NCBI RefSeq assembly: GCF_024323335.1
Contig: NC_066579.1
Location: 253,015,575-253,079,574 of the forward strand
DNA from: Lathyrus oleraceus
Lineage: Eukaryota; Streptophyta; Magnoliopsida; Fabales; Fabaceae
Reading direction: 5' to 3'
Length of the DNA: 64,000 bases
A model generated the notes under the pieces. That model did no database searches. It had not been told where the DNA came from and saw only the letters and a program-made list of their open reading frames with translations. Positions 14,601 through 27,336 of this stretch are shown piece after piece. How positions within the stretch are numbered: the first letter of the stretch is position 1; each line of letters starts with the position of its first letter. The translations under genes were made by a program, and so were the position numbers.

Positions 14601-15157
14601 TTGTTGGAGCTGCAAAAAAGAACATTAAGAAGATTATCTAGAAGATGGTCGTGACGTATAAGGATTGGCATGAGATGCTTCTTATTGCTTTGCATGGGTA
14701 TCGTACATCCGTCCGCACATCGACAGAGGAAACCACTTTCTCTCTTGTGTATGGCATGGAAGCAATGCTCCTCGTAGAGGTTAAGATCCCATCAATGCGA
14801 GTCTTGATGGAAGTCAATTTGTCTAAGACTGAATAGTGTCAAAACATATATTATCGGTTGAATTTGATTAAAGGGAAGAGAATGACGGCTTTGTGTCATG
14901 GCCAATTATATCAAAAGAGAATGAAGAAAGCATTTGACAAGAAGGTTCAACCTCGTGTATTCAGAGAAGGTAACCTTGTACTCAAAATGATCTTGTCTTT
15001 CAACACTGATTCTAGGGGCAAGTGGACTCTTAATTATGAAGGTCCATATGTTGTTAAGAGAGCTTTATCTGGTGGTGCAATGTTTCTTAAAACTATGGAT
15101 GGCGAGGAGCTCCCTCGTCATATGAATGTCGATGTAGTCAAGAAATACTTCGCCTAA
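11699..15157 (+). pseudogene. Element D pol (RT - RNase H - second RNase H - integrase), dead
   Basis: Homologous along its length to pol of element B, in the order RT, RNase H, archaeal-type RNase H (FNVDGAVNAYGNG, ~13434), integrase, and the C-terminal end VVKKYFA. It is inactivated many times: TGA at 12165, a frameshift near 12187, and stops near 12400, 12607, 12745, 12856, 13156, 13228, 14588 and others. Catalytic residues are also lost. The RT box is YVDY instead of YVDD (12514-12525), the second integrase Asp is Tyr (ITYNG, 14498-14500) and the catalytic Glu is Gly (VVGAA, 14606-14608). Sequence is closer to element E than to B and C (LEESMGCVLGKHDE versus LEDSMGCVLGQQDE in E). Confidence 0.9.
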
Positions 15158-17265
15158 AAAAATAAAAAGAACAGCTTGCTAAGTTGAAAACCCAAAAGGG
15201 CGGCTTAGACAAAAATGAGTGTCTTGGTGGATTGAAAACCTAAAATGGAGGTATAGGCAAAACTTAGAGACATAAAAAGAAAGTAATAATCCCAGTAGAC
15301 CAAACCCGGAGGGGAAATCCAGGCAAAAGTTAGGGCAGGCCAGACTTGATCATTTGAAGCAACAATGTCTATCAAAGGTTCCTATTCAGTCATCCTCAAA
15401 CGAAATTCAAAGCATAACGGAATTCAAAATTGTTAGGGAGAACAATGGTCATTGTATTTCAATGTATCCCTTTCCATAAATTTACCATTTTTCCAACTTT
15501 GTAATGATCCATGGAGTCATGCCATTTGCAGACTACCATTCTATCAATAAAATTTGAGCCTTTTTGCCATTTGTTTGCTATTCTTATTTTGTTTCAGTTT
15601 ACGAAATTCCATTTATTTTTCATGATAATTTTTTAAACAAAAGATATCTAAACAATCATGTTTTGGAAATTTACAAAAAATATATATTCTTACTCGATTT
15701 GTGAATACGAAAGAGGAATGTTAATAGCAATCTCAAGGATGGTAAGATCCTGAAGAATGGAATTCAGTGACTTCCTAAAACCGGATCTCGTTTTGTTACC
15801 TGTATAACAGTTTCCCGAGCACAAGATTGCAGGAATGGTAGGTTCCCTAGCAGGATCTCCGCCAGCATCTCCGCCTTGAGATTAGCCGAGTAACTGGTGG
15901 TACTGTGTTATCAGTCTACCTCCTTTTGCGCTTGTTTTGTCAGCATATTCATATGGATATGCATAACATCATGATGTTTGAAGTGAATTTTTGCATTGTC
16001 TTGGTGCCTCCCCACTTTCTAGTGTTTTTCACTCCTCGCAGAGTGTATGTGTCCTCTCTCCAATAGAGTGTCGACCTTAACCAGAAAGAGTTTATCCTTT
16101 CTAATTCCCCATAGAGCTTGATCCTCGTGGAAAAAAATCAGTTTTCCTTTCCATATCACTATCATGATGGAATCAATCTCCAACTGAGTTTATGTCCTCA
16201 TTGGATTTAGTCTTCTTTGACTGTTTTCTCTCCAGTTCGTCCCTGGGTTGAATTTTGGTCCATGTTTGAGCTTATTACCTTTGTTAGGCTATCATTTGGC
16301 TAATAGTAGGTAATAGTTCCTCGTACCGTTGATTGGTTTCCTTTATTAAGTTACCACTTAGCTGGTAGTTGGTAATCATTCTGTTTGAGCTCATTACCTT
16401 TGTTAAGCTATCACTTGGTTGATAGTAGGGAATATTTCCTCTTACCTTTGATTGGTTGCCTTTGTTAAGTTACCACTTGACTGGTATTTGGTAATCATTA
16501 TGTTTATTACATTTGTTAAGCTATCAATTGGTTGATAGTAGGTAATAGTTCCTCTTACCTTTTATTGGTTACCTTTGTTAAGCTATCACTCAACTGGTAG
16601 TTGGTAATCTTCCCTTTGAGCTTATTACCTTTGTTAAGTTATCACTTGGCTGATAGTAGGTAATAGTTTCTCTTACTTTGTTAAGCTATCACTCGGATAG
16701 TAGTTGGTAATCTTTCCCATTGAGCTTATTACTTTTTTTAAGCTATGACTTGGTTGATAGTAGGTAATAGTTCCTTTTACCTTTAATTGGTTGCCTTTGT
16801 TAAGTTACCACTTGGCTGGTAGTTGGTAATCATTATGTTTGGGCTTATTACCTTTGTTAGGCTATCACATGGCTGATAGTTAGGTAATATTCCTCTCCTA
16901 GTGGAGTTGGGTTTTTCCCCTTTGATGATTTTATTTCACCGTTGGAGTCTTGTCGTGTTAAGTTTTCCCTGTTGGGTCTTTATTGTGGTCATCCTCTTAC
17001 TATACATTGGTTTGTTTTCAAATGATGGTTATTCCCGAGTCTTTTCTTTTCCCCTGCATAACTTTGTTTGTCCCCATCCGTGTCCCCCTGTGGAAACTGT
17101 TATTCCCCCCACAGAGATCCTTGTATGCATTCATATCATATCATAAGCATTTTGCGGTATCTTAGGGCCAAAAATTGGGTCTTTTATATTTAGGTCTCTT
17201 CAATTTTGTCGAGACAAAGATTTAAACCTTTGTATCTCCAAATTAGAGAAACTTAAATATGGGCA
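15158..17265 (+). other. Element D 3' UTR
   Basis: Non-coding. It begins with a hairpin (15179-15208: outer arms CTAAGTTG and CGGCTTAG, CCC/GGG tip, loop AAAA) of the type found downstream of pol in B, C and F. It continues with T-rich sequence, then the ~119-bp tandem repeat at 16262-16895. It ends with a purine-containing tract (AAATATGGGCA, 17255-17265) before the LTR. An inverted copy of the LTR start is at 17159-17186. Short open frames near 16901-17165 are not conserved. Confidence 0.65.
16262..16895 (+). repeat. Element D 3' UTR tandem repeat (~119 bp, two ~60-bp halves)
   Basis: About five imperfect copies. Each contains TTACCTTTGTTAAGCTATCA..GGTAATAGTTCC followed by a related half TTGCCTTTGTTAAGTTACCA..GGTAATCATT. 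The first two copies start near 16265 and 16384. Tandem repeats in this position are a known habit of Tat-lineage 3' UTRs and can seed satellites. Confidence 0.8.
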
Positions 17266-19341
17266 TTTTTCATACCCTAAATTTTAACCCTAAGATCCCA
17301 CATATCATTTGCATCATTTCATACAAAGAAGGTCACATCTTGATCCTCCCCCCTCTCATCTTTGGGTTTGCTTCTTGCAGGGATCACCAAGCACTTCTTT
17401 GTTGGTATTTTACCTTTGTGTTTATATGATTAATTTCTTATCTAACCACTAATCAAAATAGAAAAAATATGTTCTATTTCCTTAAGTTTATTGTACAAGG
17501 TAGAGCTTTTCAATTAAGAGTATCTCAAAGTTTTGTTGCTTACTTCTCAAGGAATGTCAAAGGTTCATGTGTTTATTTCCATGCCTTATTCAACAAGCAA
17601 CTTTAACCTTTGAGAAATTTAATCAAGAGTCAATCAAGAACACCTTATTTTGAGTTCATATGATCACTCATGTGCTTTTAAATGCATGGAAAGTCCAAGT
17701 ATACAAGTTTGTTCCAAGTGGTTTGACCAAAAAGTCAACATTTGAAGTCAAAGTTCCAAGGATCACAACTCCTTCAAATCTCGACCTTTTTGAATGATTC
17801 TTTTTGAATATGACTCTTATCAACATCCTCTACAAATTATCTTTACATGATAAGAGCCACTTATGCTTGGAGGATCATCAAAAGTTTGGAGACATAATAA
17901 GTCATTTGTGGACTTAGTGAAATTTGACTTATTTTCAAGTGACTTTTTCTCAACTTTAAAAGATCATAACTTCTTCAATTTTCAATATTTGAATCTGATT
18001 CTTTTTTCACAATGTTATTTGTGATTCCCTCTACAAGTTTTATTCAAGGATCAAGGTTAAAATATGCTTGGAAGGCCATGGAATTCATTGAGACATTATA
18101 GGTCATTTTCAGCCATGGAACACTTGAATTTTTCTAAGTTATATGATCAGTTTTTCATGACAACTTCAACATGACCAAACTTTGTGCTCAAACATACAAA
18201 TGCAACCTTTCTTGGAATATTTTAATATTTTCTATGATGCCAACAAATTTCAAAAAAGAATGGGATAAAAAATCTTCCTGAGCAAGATGCCCCATTGGGT
18301 TGAACATGGTGACTTGTAATTGAAGAAATTGCCATTGCTCGAATTTTGAACTTCACTAATTTCAATTACAAGCCAAATTAGCATGTGTTTTGGACCTAAA
18401 CATGTTTAACATAGTCTCCATAAGTTAATTGACCTTTGAAACGCATCATTTGGTTGGGTTTTGATGAGTTGCATGTCACACTTTTCTCACATTTGGATCA
18501 AATTCATTTTTGCACGAATTCAACATCATTTCACATGTATTTGGATCCAAACACATTACCTATTAATAGACGAAGCTACTGCATTCATTTTCAAGTTGTT
18601 GAGAGCCAAGAAATACCTACTGCAACTTGAAATTTTCTATAAAAATTCAACTATCGTGTTTTGAGTTTTAGTTTGTTTCAATCTAATTTCTTGATTCCAT
18701 TAGCATCTTCGACATCCTCTGAAACTTTTGCAATAATTCCCTAGCTCAGAGACCTTTTGGAGTACTCTAACAAGGTCAAGCTTGATCAACTTATGATCAC
18801 CATCTTGACAAGGTAGTTTTGAGCATCATTTGAACTCAAACAAGTTACCACAATGTAGTCATTCACTCTCTGATGCTTTCCCCTAACTTATCTGGTGTTG
18901 ATTGATCATGTTCATCATTTAATTTTATTTTTTATCGCTTGCTTGTTTCTGAAACTTGTCTAAAATTCCCTTTGCTCAATTTATATAAATGAATTTGGAG
19001 CATAAGGTTGAATTCGAAATGAGAAGAGGATAACAATGGTGGTGGCCTCGTGTTCTGAATTACGAAACGATGAAAGTCTGATGATAGCTCACCAGAGAAG
19101 ATGATCAGAGTGTTCCAGGTCATCTGACTTTGACCAGACACGTTAGACAAACGAAATGTTTTGATTGGTTGATTTTGAATTGGATCTTGTGTGTTGTTTC
19201 TAGCGCGTTCCATCGTGCATCCTAACCTGATGAGTGTTCGATATGCCATGTTCCATCGTGCATCCTAACCTGAGGAGTGTTGGATATGCCACGTTCCATC
19301 GTACATCCTAACCTGAGGAGTGTTGGTTCTGTCACGTCAAA
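17266..19341 (+). repeat. Element D 3' LTR, truncated
   Basis: Starts at the first base after AAATATGGGCA. CATACCCTAAATTTTAACCC followed by TAAGATCCCAC aligns with the LTR A start (TGTAAGACCCCAATTTTGACC followed by CTAAGATCCCTC), and GGGATCACCAAGCAC is also shared. The terminal TG has decayed to TT. Only the upstream ~2.1 kb is present; the TATA region and the far end are gone. It ends in a 43-bp minisatellite at the junction with the AT-rich tandem repeat. Confidence 0.65.
19207..19335 (+). repeat. 43-bp minisatellite, three copies
   Basis: GTTCCATCGTGCATCCTAAC starts at 19207, 19250 and 19293 (the third has GTACATCC), so the period is 43 bp. The third copy loses its last part. The unit appears to come from the LTR itself, since LTR A has related sequence at the corresponding place. 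It lies right at the breakpoint with the AT-rich array. Confidence 0.9.
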
Positions 19342-20443
19342 GATGGATTCACTATTGCAATTTCTTTGTTATTATAACGAGTACCATAAGACATATTTAA
19401 AAAAAATTATTTATTGGTTAGTAATAGAGTTCATTATTTAACATGATCACAATATAATAGAAATAATTTAAAATATTTTTAATATGAGCCTTCAAAGATG
19501 AATATTAAAAAAATATGAAATAAAGGACAAACACTTTCACATCCTTGTTTCAAAACTATTAAAAAAATCATATCCAATATGATTACTATCATCTTCATTA
19601 CTATATGTTCATAAAATTTATTAATATTTATTATTATCTTTATGAGGCAATTTTTTTTTAATTTTTGGGGTGAGATAGAACACAAAATTTTCGATGAATC
19701 TTGAATGGTTTATCAAAACTGGAATTTCATTCATCACTTGTTTGTTCTGTAGTTGTGTCATCTGCATATTCTCTTGGTTTAGTGTTTAAAACATATATTT
19801 AATTTTTAAAAAAAGTTTAAAATAAGTAAATCGTTCTACCAATGTTGATTTGGCGTAGTAAACATAGTCACCTTGAGAAGGCTACTCTGTTAAACAATTA
19901 CGTTAAGTAGCCAAGTAATATGTATATGTATATGTCATTTTAATTCAAAGACATGCATTTGTAGTGTTTCAACACATCCTATAATGTACAAAGCAAACTC
20001 AGTTCTTTTGCCTAGTATCCATCTAATAGGTTTCATGTTTCCAATAGAAGTAGCTCTACTTTATTTTTACAATACGTTTTGCTTTTCATAACTTTAACCC
20101 ATCTCTGTCTATACAAAATGTCATTTTCTTTATTTCGTATTTTCATGGTCATTTCTTAAAACAACATATTATGATATCAATACATTATACTTTAGAATTT
20201 TAGAGTTAAAATAACTTAAATATCTACACATTACAATTTAAGTGAATAAACTCTATCATAAAGAAACTAACAAATCAACATTGTTAATATTATGATTTAA
20301 GATCTTATTCAAAATAATAACATTAACAAATCAATAATGTAAATGTTATTATTTAGAATCTTATTCTAATAATTTCAAGTGATGTCTATATGTACTTAAG
20401 TAATAGAATTAGAATTTGGCATGAAATGTGATTTCTGATACTA
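19342..20443. repeat. AT-rich tandem repeat, unit 2, right part
   Basis: Resumes at GATGGATTCACTATTGC, equal to unit 1 position ~1073, and runs to the unit end. Together with 2169-2801 it forms one unit lacking about 0.4 kb, in which the A and D retroelement block now sits. Confidence 0.8.
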
Positions 20444-22324
20444 ACTTATTGATATCATATATAAATATCATAATAAAACTAAAATATTACTTAATTCGTC
20501 TCTATAAAATTAATTTTTAAGAGAAAAAGTGTAACACTAGATAAACTCTTCAGAGACTTTGTGTTTTTCCAATAATAAATCATATTCAAAAGGTGTTTAT
20601 AAGTATTGACAAGATGTATAATATATTTTATAGTTTTTGTTGTTTTGTTTGTTTTTAAGAGCTTGACTAAATACACTCAAATCTTTCAAAATAAGGTCCA
20701 AATAATCGGGCTCACTATCTATTGTATAATTGAATGTAACTTTCTTAATGTAATAAAAATTAATAGTAGTAATGTAAAAAAAGTAGTAGTACTCTGCGAA
20801 TTTTAATTAGTATTGAAAACGTGTCCTTTAAAAATAAAAGGGGTGTTTTAAAATAACATATATAAACTAAAAGATATTTTATTAATGATAAAAAAAACAT
20901 TCAATAATGTAAAATTAATTGAGATTTCATTACATTGGATGAAATTAGTTGGGATAGTCATGTAATGCATACATTTTATGGGTACATCTCATGTAACACT
21001 TAGTAGCAAATTAGTTACCAAATGCATTTGACAATGCACTATGGTAATTGCATGATGGTGGTTTGCTACTTGTATCTTATGAGTCTTTAGGGTGTTAGAA
21101 GGGTTGTGAGCTTAGCCTATAATACGGAATTTTAAAACCAAAAATAAAAATTAAGTTTTTCATGAAATATAAATTTCAACCTATTAATTATGGTAAAATT
21201 ATTTTCATTTTTAATTCTTGAATTATGTTTTCTTTTATATATAATAACTTGTTTAAGTCATATCAATATTTATCCATCATTTTGTTTACGATGCTCTTTT
21301 TCTATTACTTTTCTCACTATTTTGTAATTACATGAGAATTTAGGTGTCTACGTAGTACTTTTATGCATGATTAATTTTGGTAAAATTTGAAACGTTTAGA
21401 ATATTCAGGATGAAATTACTTGAAAAAAATTTAAAGTATCTACATTAAATTTTTTGTTATTTAGTTTAGTTTTTCAATATTTGTCAGCATTATTTTTTTG
21501 TAATTATTTTAAAACAGATGGATTCACTATTGCAATTTCTTTGTTATTATAACGAGTACCATAAGACATATTTAAAAAAATTATTTATTGGTTAGTAATA
21601 GAGTTCCTTATTTAACATGATCACAATATAATAGAAATAATTTAAAATATTTTTAATATGAGCCTTCAAAGATGAACATTAAAAAAATATGAAATAAAGG
21701 ACAAACACTTTCACATCCTTGTTTCAAAACTATTAAAAAAATCATATTCAATATGATTACTATCATCTTCATTACTATATGTTCATAAAATTTATTAATA
21801 TTTATTATTATCTTTATGAGGCAATTTTTTTTTAATTTTTGGGGTGAGATAGAACACAAAATTTTCGATGAATCTTGAATGGTTTATCAAAACTGGAATT
21901 TCATTCATCACTTGTTTGTTCTGTAGTTGTGTCATCTGCATATTCTCTTGGTTTAGTGTTTAAAACATATATTTAATTTTTAAAAAAAGTTTAAAATAAG
22001 TAAATCGTTCTACCAATGTTGATTTGGCGTAGTAAATAGAGTCACCTTGAGAAGGCTACTATGTTAAACAATTACGTTAAGTAGCCAAGTAATATGTATG
22101 TATATATGTCATTTTAATTCAAAGACATGCATTTGTAGTGTTTCAACACATCCTATAATGTACAAAGCAAACTCAGTTCTTTTGTCTAGTATCCATCTAA
22201 TAGGTTTCATGTTTCCAATAGAAGTAGCTCTACTTTATTTTTACAATACGTTTTGCTTTTCGTAACTTTAACCCATCTCTGTCTATACAAAATGTCATTT
22301 TCTTTATTTCGTATTTTCATGGTC
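20444..22324. repeat. AT-rich tandem repeat, unit 3, right end truncated
   Basis: Matches unit 1 from position 1 to ~1886 with a few substitutions. It stops after CGTATTTTCATGGTCA, where 3' UTR sequence of element C begins. There is no long conserved ORF. Confidence 0.8.
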
Positions 22325-23618
22325 ACAAACAATGTTCACATCCACTAAGGATAACTGCCAATCCACGGGCACGAATAACTCTACTGGGGATAATTTTCAC
22401 CGAACCTGATCCGCTTGGGGACTTCGCTGGGGGAAAACCATCAATATAAACCTCCGCTGGAAAGACTACCCACTTCAGACTTGCTGGGGCAAACATTCAC
22501 AACCCTGCTGGGGAAAGGCGTTCACGACCCTGCTGAGGATTACAGTACTTCATACCCGACTGTTGAAGAACAAACTACCCACAGGCACCACTGCTGGGGA
22601 ACGACAACCTTCAGACTCAGTGGGGACTAACAATCTTCAGACTAGCTGGGGATAGGGTATCCTTTGAACCTGCTGCTGAGGGACATACTACCCACAGACG
22701 CCTCTGCCGGGGAAGAACAACTCTAATGGTTTTCAGACTTGCTGGGGATACGTCCTCAACCCTGCCGAGGGATCCCTGATCTCGAATACGCTGGGAAGAC
22801 AAATCCTGAACTTGCTTTAGACAACCCAACTTCTCACACCACCGGACAGTGTTGAAACATCTCCGAACAAACCGTGGCTTATCTGCTTCAGCCAGGAATC
22901 AAAGGTAATAACCTGCAAAACAGCAAGGCATACATGCCCCAGGGGATTGTATGGACAAGATACATTCAAGTATACTCGACATTCAAAATGATTTTCAAAT
23001 GTTTTATCTTTCTGCACGTTATTGTCTAGCCTTCATGTTTTTTATATGCAATGTTTATAAAAAATTTGGACGTTTTTGCAAACAAAACAGTAAAATAAAA
23101 AACAAGAGAGCAATTTATCTGAATAACGACTTTTATTGATTGAAAATAAGCCTATAAAGGCAAATACATCAGGAAGCAATTCCTAGAAAGAGGTAATTGC
23201 GCACAAAAGGAAAGATCTATCCTAATGGCAATGTGAACATGACATCCACTATTTTCCAATTCTGTTATGACTCACAGATCATCAAATTCCTCCCAAATCC
23301 CTTGCTTTCTGAGAAGAATGGTTGGACCGATCATATCCTTCGAGATGGTAGACCCTGAAGCGCGATGAAGTACAGATAACTCAGACTGTAGCCTTCGCCT
23401 TAATCCCTCTTTTGCCTGGATCGCCCTTTCAGGTTTTCAATCCACCGGGATACCCATTTTTGCCTAAGCCGCCCTTGCGGGTTTTCGACTTACCGGGTGT
23501 ACAAATTCTTTTCATTCTTTATCCCTAACTTTTGCCCGAACCTTTTCCTTTTTTTTTGGTTCGCCGGGATGCCCTTTTTTGCCTGGACTCTTTTATTCTT
23601 TTCGTCCAGCGGGTCAAT
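22325..23618 (-). other. Element C 3' UTR, truncated
   Basis: On the minus strand, pol is followed by four hairpins equivalent to those of element B (23609-23583, 23563-23537, 23492-23465, 23444-23417). Then come sequences matching B ~44150-44560 and an imperfect run of CCCCAGC-rich segments. The run is cut at 22325, so the remaining repeats, polypurine tract and LTR are lost. Confidence 0.7.
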
Positions 23619-26600
23619 TTATGCGAAGTATTTTTTGACTACATCTGAGTTCACAGGGGACGGAAAATCTTCACCATCCATAGTTGTTAGCATCAAGGCT
23701 CCACCAGAGAAAACCTTTTTAACAACATATGGACCTTCATAATTCGGAGTCCATTTGCCCCTGTTATTTGTACCGGGAGGAAGGATCCTCTTCAAAACCA
23801 AATCACCTGTCTGATAGCTTCGAGGATGCACTTTCTGATCAAAGGCCTTCTTCATCCTTCTCTGATACAATTGCCCATGGCACACAGCTGCTAACCGCCT
23901 CTCCTCGATAAGGCTCAACTCGTTGAAACTTGTTCGAATCCACTCAGCTTCGTCAAGCTTGACATCCAACAGGACTCTCAGAGAAGGAATCTCCACTTCA
24001 ACAGGTAGGACTGCCTCCATACCATACACCAGGGAGTAAGGGGTTGCCCCGGTTGACGTACGTACTGAGGTACGATACCCATGCAGAGCGAAAGATAACA
24101 TCTCATGCCAATCCTTGTACGTCACGGCCATCTTCTGCACAATCTTCTTAATGTTCTTGTTAGCCGCCTCTACAACACCATTCATCTTCGGTCTGTAAGG
24201 AGAAGAATTGTGATGTTCGATCTTGAAGTCTCTACTGAGCTCTTTCATCATTTTGTTATTAAGATTCGAACCATTATCAGTAATGATTCTCTCCGGAACC
24301 CCATAACGACAGATAATCTCCTTCTTGATGAATCGGGCAACCACTTGTTTGGTAACATTGGCATAGGAAGCTGCTTCCACCCACTTGGTGAAGTAATCAA
24401 TCGCAACCAGGATGAAGCGATGTCCATTAGAAGCAGTAGGTTCAATCTTCCCAATCATATCGATGCCCCACATTGCAAATGGCCAAGGCGAATTCATAAC
24501 ATTCAAAGGGCTTGGTGGTACATGCACCTTATCTGCATAGATCTGACATTTATGGCATTTCCGAGCGTATTTGAAACAACCGGATTCCATAGTCATCCAG
24601 TAATAACCGGCTCTCAACAACTTCTTGGCCATTGCATGACCACCAGCATGGGTACCGAACAATCCCTCGTGTACTTCTTGCATCAACATGTCTGCTTCGT
24701 GTCTATCCACGCATCTGAGTAGAACCATGTCAAAGTTCCTCTTGTACAGCACATCATCCTAATTCAAATAAAAGCTTCCAGCTAGCCTTCTCAGGGTCTT
24801 CTTGTCATTCTTTGACGCTCCTTCAGGATACTCCTGGCTCTTGAGGAAATTCTTAATGTCAAAGTACCACGACTTCTCATCCACAACAGACTCGGCTGCA
24901 AACACATACGCAGGCCTCTCAAGTCGATTCACAGCAACATGTGGCACATGATTCCACCAATGAATTTTGATCATAGAAGACAAAGTAGCCAAGGCATTAG
25001 CCATCTGATTTTCATCTCGGGGGACATGATACAACTTCACTGTCTTGAAGAAAGTCAGGATCCTTCTGGTGTAATCTCGATAAGGAATCAAATGCGGCTG
25101 GTGAGTATTCCAATCTCCATTGACCTGGTTAATCACTAGAGCGGAATCTCCATAGATGTCCAGAGTTTTGATTCTTAGATCGATGGCTTCTTCAATCCCC
25201 ATGATGCAAGCCTCGTACTCAGCCTCGTTGTTGGTTACGTCAAAAGTCAATCTGGCAGAAAAAGGTATGTGAGCACCTTTAGGATTGATAAGTACTGCCC
25301 CAACACCGTTGCCATTCATATTCACAGCCCCATCAAACATCATTGTCCACTTGTCATCAGGATCCGGTCCTTCCTCGACAAGAGGCTCTTCACAATCTTT
25401 CATCTTGAGGTACATGATGTCTTCATCAGGGAATTCAAACATCATCGGCTGATAAATATCAATCGGTTGCTCGGCAAGGTAGTCAGACAGAATACTACCT
25501 TTGATGGCCTTCTGCGACGTATACTGGATATCATACTTAGTTAAAATCATCTGCCAACGAGCAACACGTCCGGTGAGAGCCGGCTTCTCAAAGATGTATT
25601 TCACTGGATCCATCTTAGAAATCAACAAGGTAGTATGGTTCAACATATACTGCCTCAGTCGGCGAGCAGCCCATGCCAAAGCACAACAAGTTTTCTCGAG
25701 TTGCGAATATCTTATTTCACAGTTGGTAAACTTTTTGCTAAGGTAGTATATGGCATGCTCTTTTCGACCAGACTCGTCATGCTGTCCTAATACACACCCC
25801 ATCGAGTTCTCAGTCACTGAAAGGTACATTATCAGAGGCCTTCCAGGAACTGGAGGGATAAGGATTGGAGGTTTCTGCAAATACTCTTTTATCTTATCAA
25901 AAGCTTTCTGACAATCATCGTTCCACCTGATTGCTTGATCTTTTCTTAACAATTTGAATATAGGTTCACACGTGGCAGTTAGGTGAGATATGAACCGTGC
26001 AATGTAGTTCAATCTCCCTAAAAACCCACGAACCTGCTTTTCCGTTCCTGGTTCAGGCATTTCTTGAATAGCTTTTACTTTCGCTGGATCAACCTCAATC
26101 CCTTTCTCACTAACAATGAAGCCTAACAGCTTCCCGGATCTCACCCCAAACGTACACTTGTTTGGATTCAGCCCCAGTTTGAACTTTTTCAGCCTTTCAA
26201 ACAACTTCTGCAGGTTTACCAAGTGCTCCTCTTCTGTCTGAGACTTCGCAATCATATCATCCATGTACACTTCAATCTCTTTGTGCATCATGTCATGAAA
26301 GAGAGTCGTCATAGCCCTCTGATAGGTAGCACCGGCATTCTTCAGCCCAAATGGCATCACCTTATAGCAGAACGTGCCCCAAGGTGTAATGAATGTCGTC
26401 TTTTCCATGTCTTCTGGCGCCATCTTGATCTGATTATAGCCAGAGAATCCATCCATGAAAGAGAAAACCGAAGATTGAGCAGTGTTATCAACCAATATAT
26501 CAATGTGAGGTAATGGGAAGTCATCTTTCGAACTGGCTCTATTTAAATCCCGGTAATCGACACACATCCTGACTTTACCATCCTTCTTCGGCACGGGAAC

Positions 26601-27094
26601 GATGTTGGCCACCCAAGGGGGATAACTGGTAACTGCCAGAAAACCCGCATCCCACTGCTTCTGAACCCCTTCTTTGAACTTTACAGCCATATCAGGACTG
26701 GTTCTGCGAAGCTTCTGCTTGACCGAAGGACAGTCTTCTCTAAGAGGTAGCCTGTGCACCACAATATCTGTATCCAACCCAGGCATATCTTGATACGACC
26801 AGGCGAATATCTCCGCATATTCTCTCAGCATTTCAATCAACCCTCTCTTGACATCTTCCTTCAAAGCAGCCCCAATTTTGATCTCTCTTTTGGCGTCCTC
26901 AGTACCAAGGTTAACAACTTCCAACTCCTCCTGATGAGGTTGGATGATCCTTTCCTCCTGCTTCAATAATCTGACCAGTTCTTTAGGGAGTTCACAATCT
27001 TCCTCACTCTCCTCTTTGGCTTGGTATATGGGATTATCGAAATCATACTGAGCCATAACGAAACAGTTTTTAGTGGAGTTCGCAAGATCGATTC
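23619..27094 (-). pseudogene. Element C pol exon (RT - RNase H - second RNase H - integrase), one nonsense codon
   Basis: Downstream exon of the element: RNA-templated DNA synthesis, RNA removal and integration for the retrotransposon. The first ATG is at 27056 and the stop at 23619-23621 after VVKKYFA. RT has the motif YMDD. The first RNase H (TENSMGCVLG) lacks the usual first Asp; the second, archaeal-type RNase H begins at MMFDGAVNMNGNG. Integrase has the His-Cys zinc region (HEADMLMQEVHEG...CHKCQIY) and the catalytic Asp, Asp and Glu (GIDMIG, ITDNG, VVEAAN). One in-frame TAG at 24759-24761, where element B has CAG, separates RNase H from integrase; the rest is open. It is a close relative of B. 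Confidence 0.92.
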
Positions 27095-27336
27095 TGCATG
27101 TTTAATGCTTTATTTTAGAAAAGAGTTCAAGAAAGTCACAAAAACAAAAAACATTGCCATTTTATTGTTTTAAAAGTGAAAATAAAAACAGAAAGACAGT
27201 GAGCATAAATTTGTTTGCAAAACGTCATTTATTAATGATAATCATTGAAAACATGATGTGGCCCTACAATGAACCACTACGCCACGGGCAGAACGTAGGG
27301 CTTTTATGAAGAATAAAAAAAACAAAAGAAAATTAC
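27095..27336 (-). other. Element C intron between protease and RT (242 nt)
   Basis: Minus strand: donor A/GTAATT at 27336 and acceptor ATGCAG ending at 27095. The split codon is GA plus A, so splicing joins the protease frame to the RT frame in phase 2, exactly as in element B. Ogre elements are known to carry a spliced intron here. Unspliced RNA stops at TAA three bases into the intron region. Confidence 0.7.

Larger units (their letters stand above)
11395..19341 (+). mobile_element. Element D: 5'-truncated, decayed Ogre-like element
   Basis: Plus-strand order is remnant of the protease-RT intron, degenerate RT-RNase H-integrase, a long 3' UTR with tandem repeats, and the first ~2.1 kb of the 3' LTR. 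LTR, leader, ORF1, gag and protease upstream are missing. The left edge coincides exactly with the terminus of element A, so A inserted into D's intron and a later deletion removed the rest. The right edge joins the AT-rich tandem repeat. Many stops make this one of the oldest elements here. Confidence 0.8.

Noticed and set aside
24105..24722. 205-codon plus-strand open frame, and a similar 234-codon frame at 42755-43459 on the minus strand
   Set aside because: Both are antisense shadows of the integrase coding region of elements C and B. They have no family similarity of their own.
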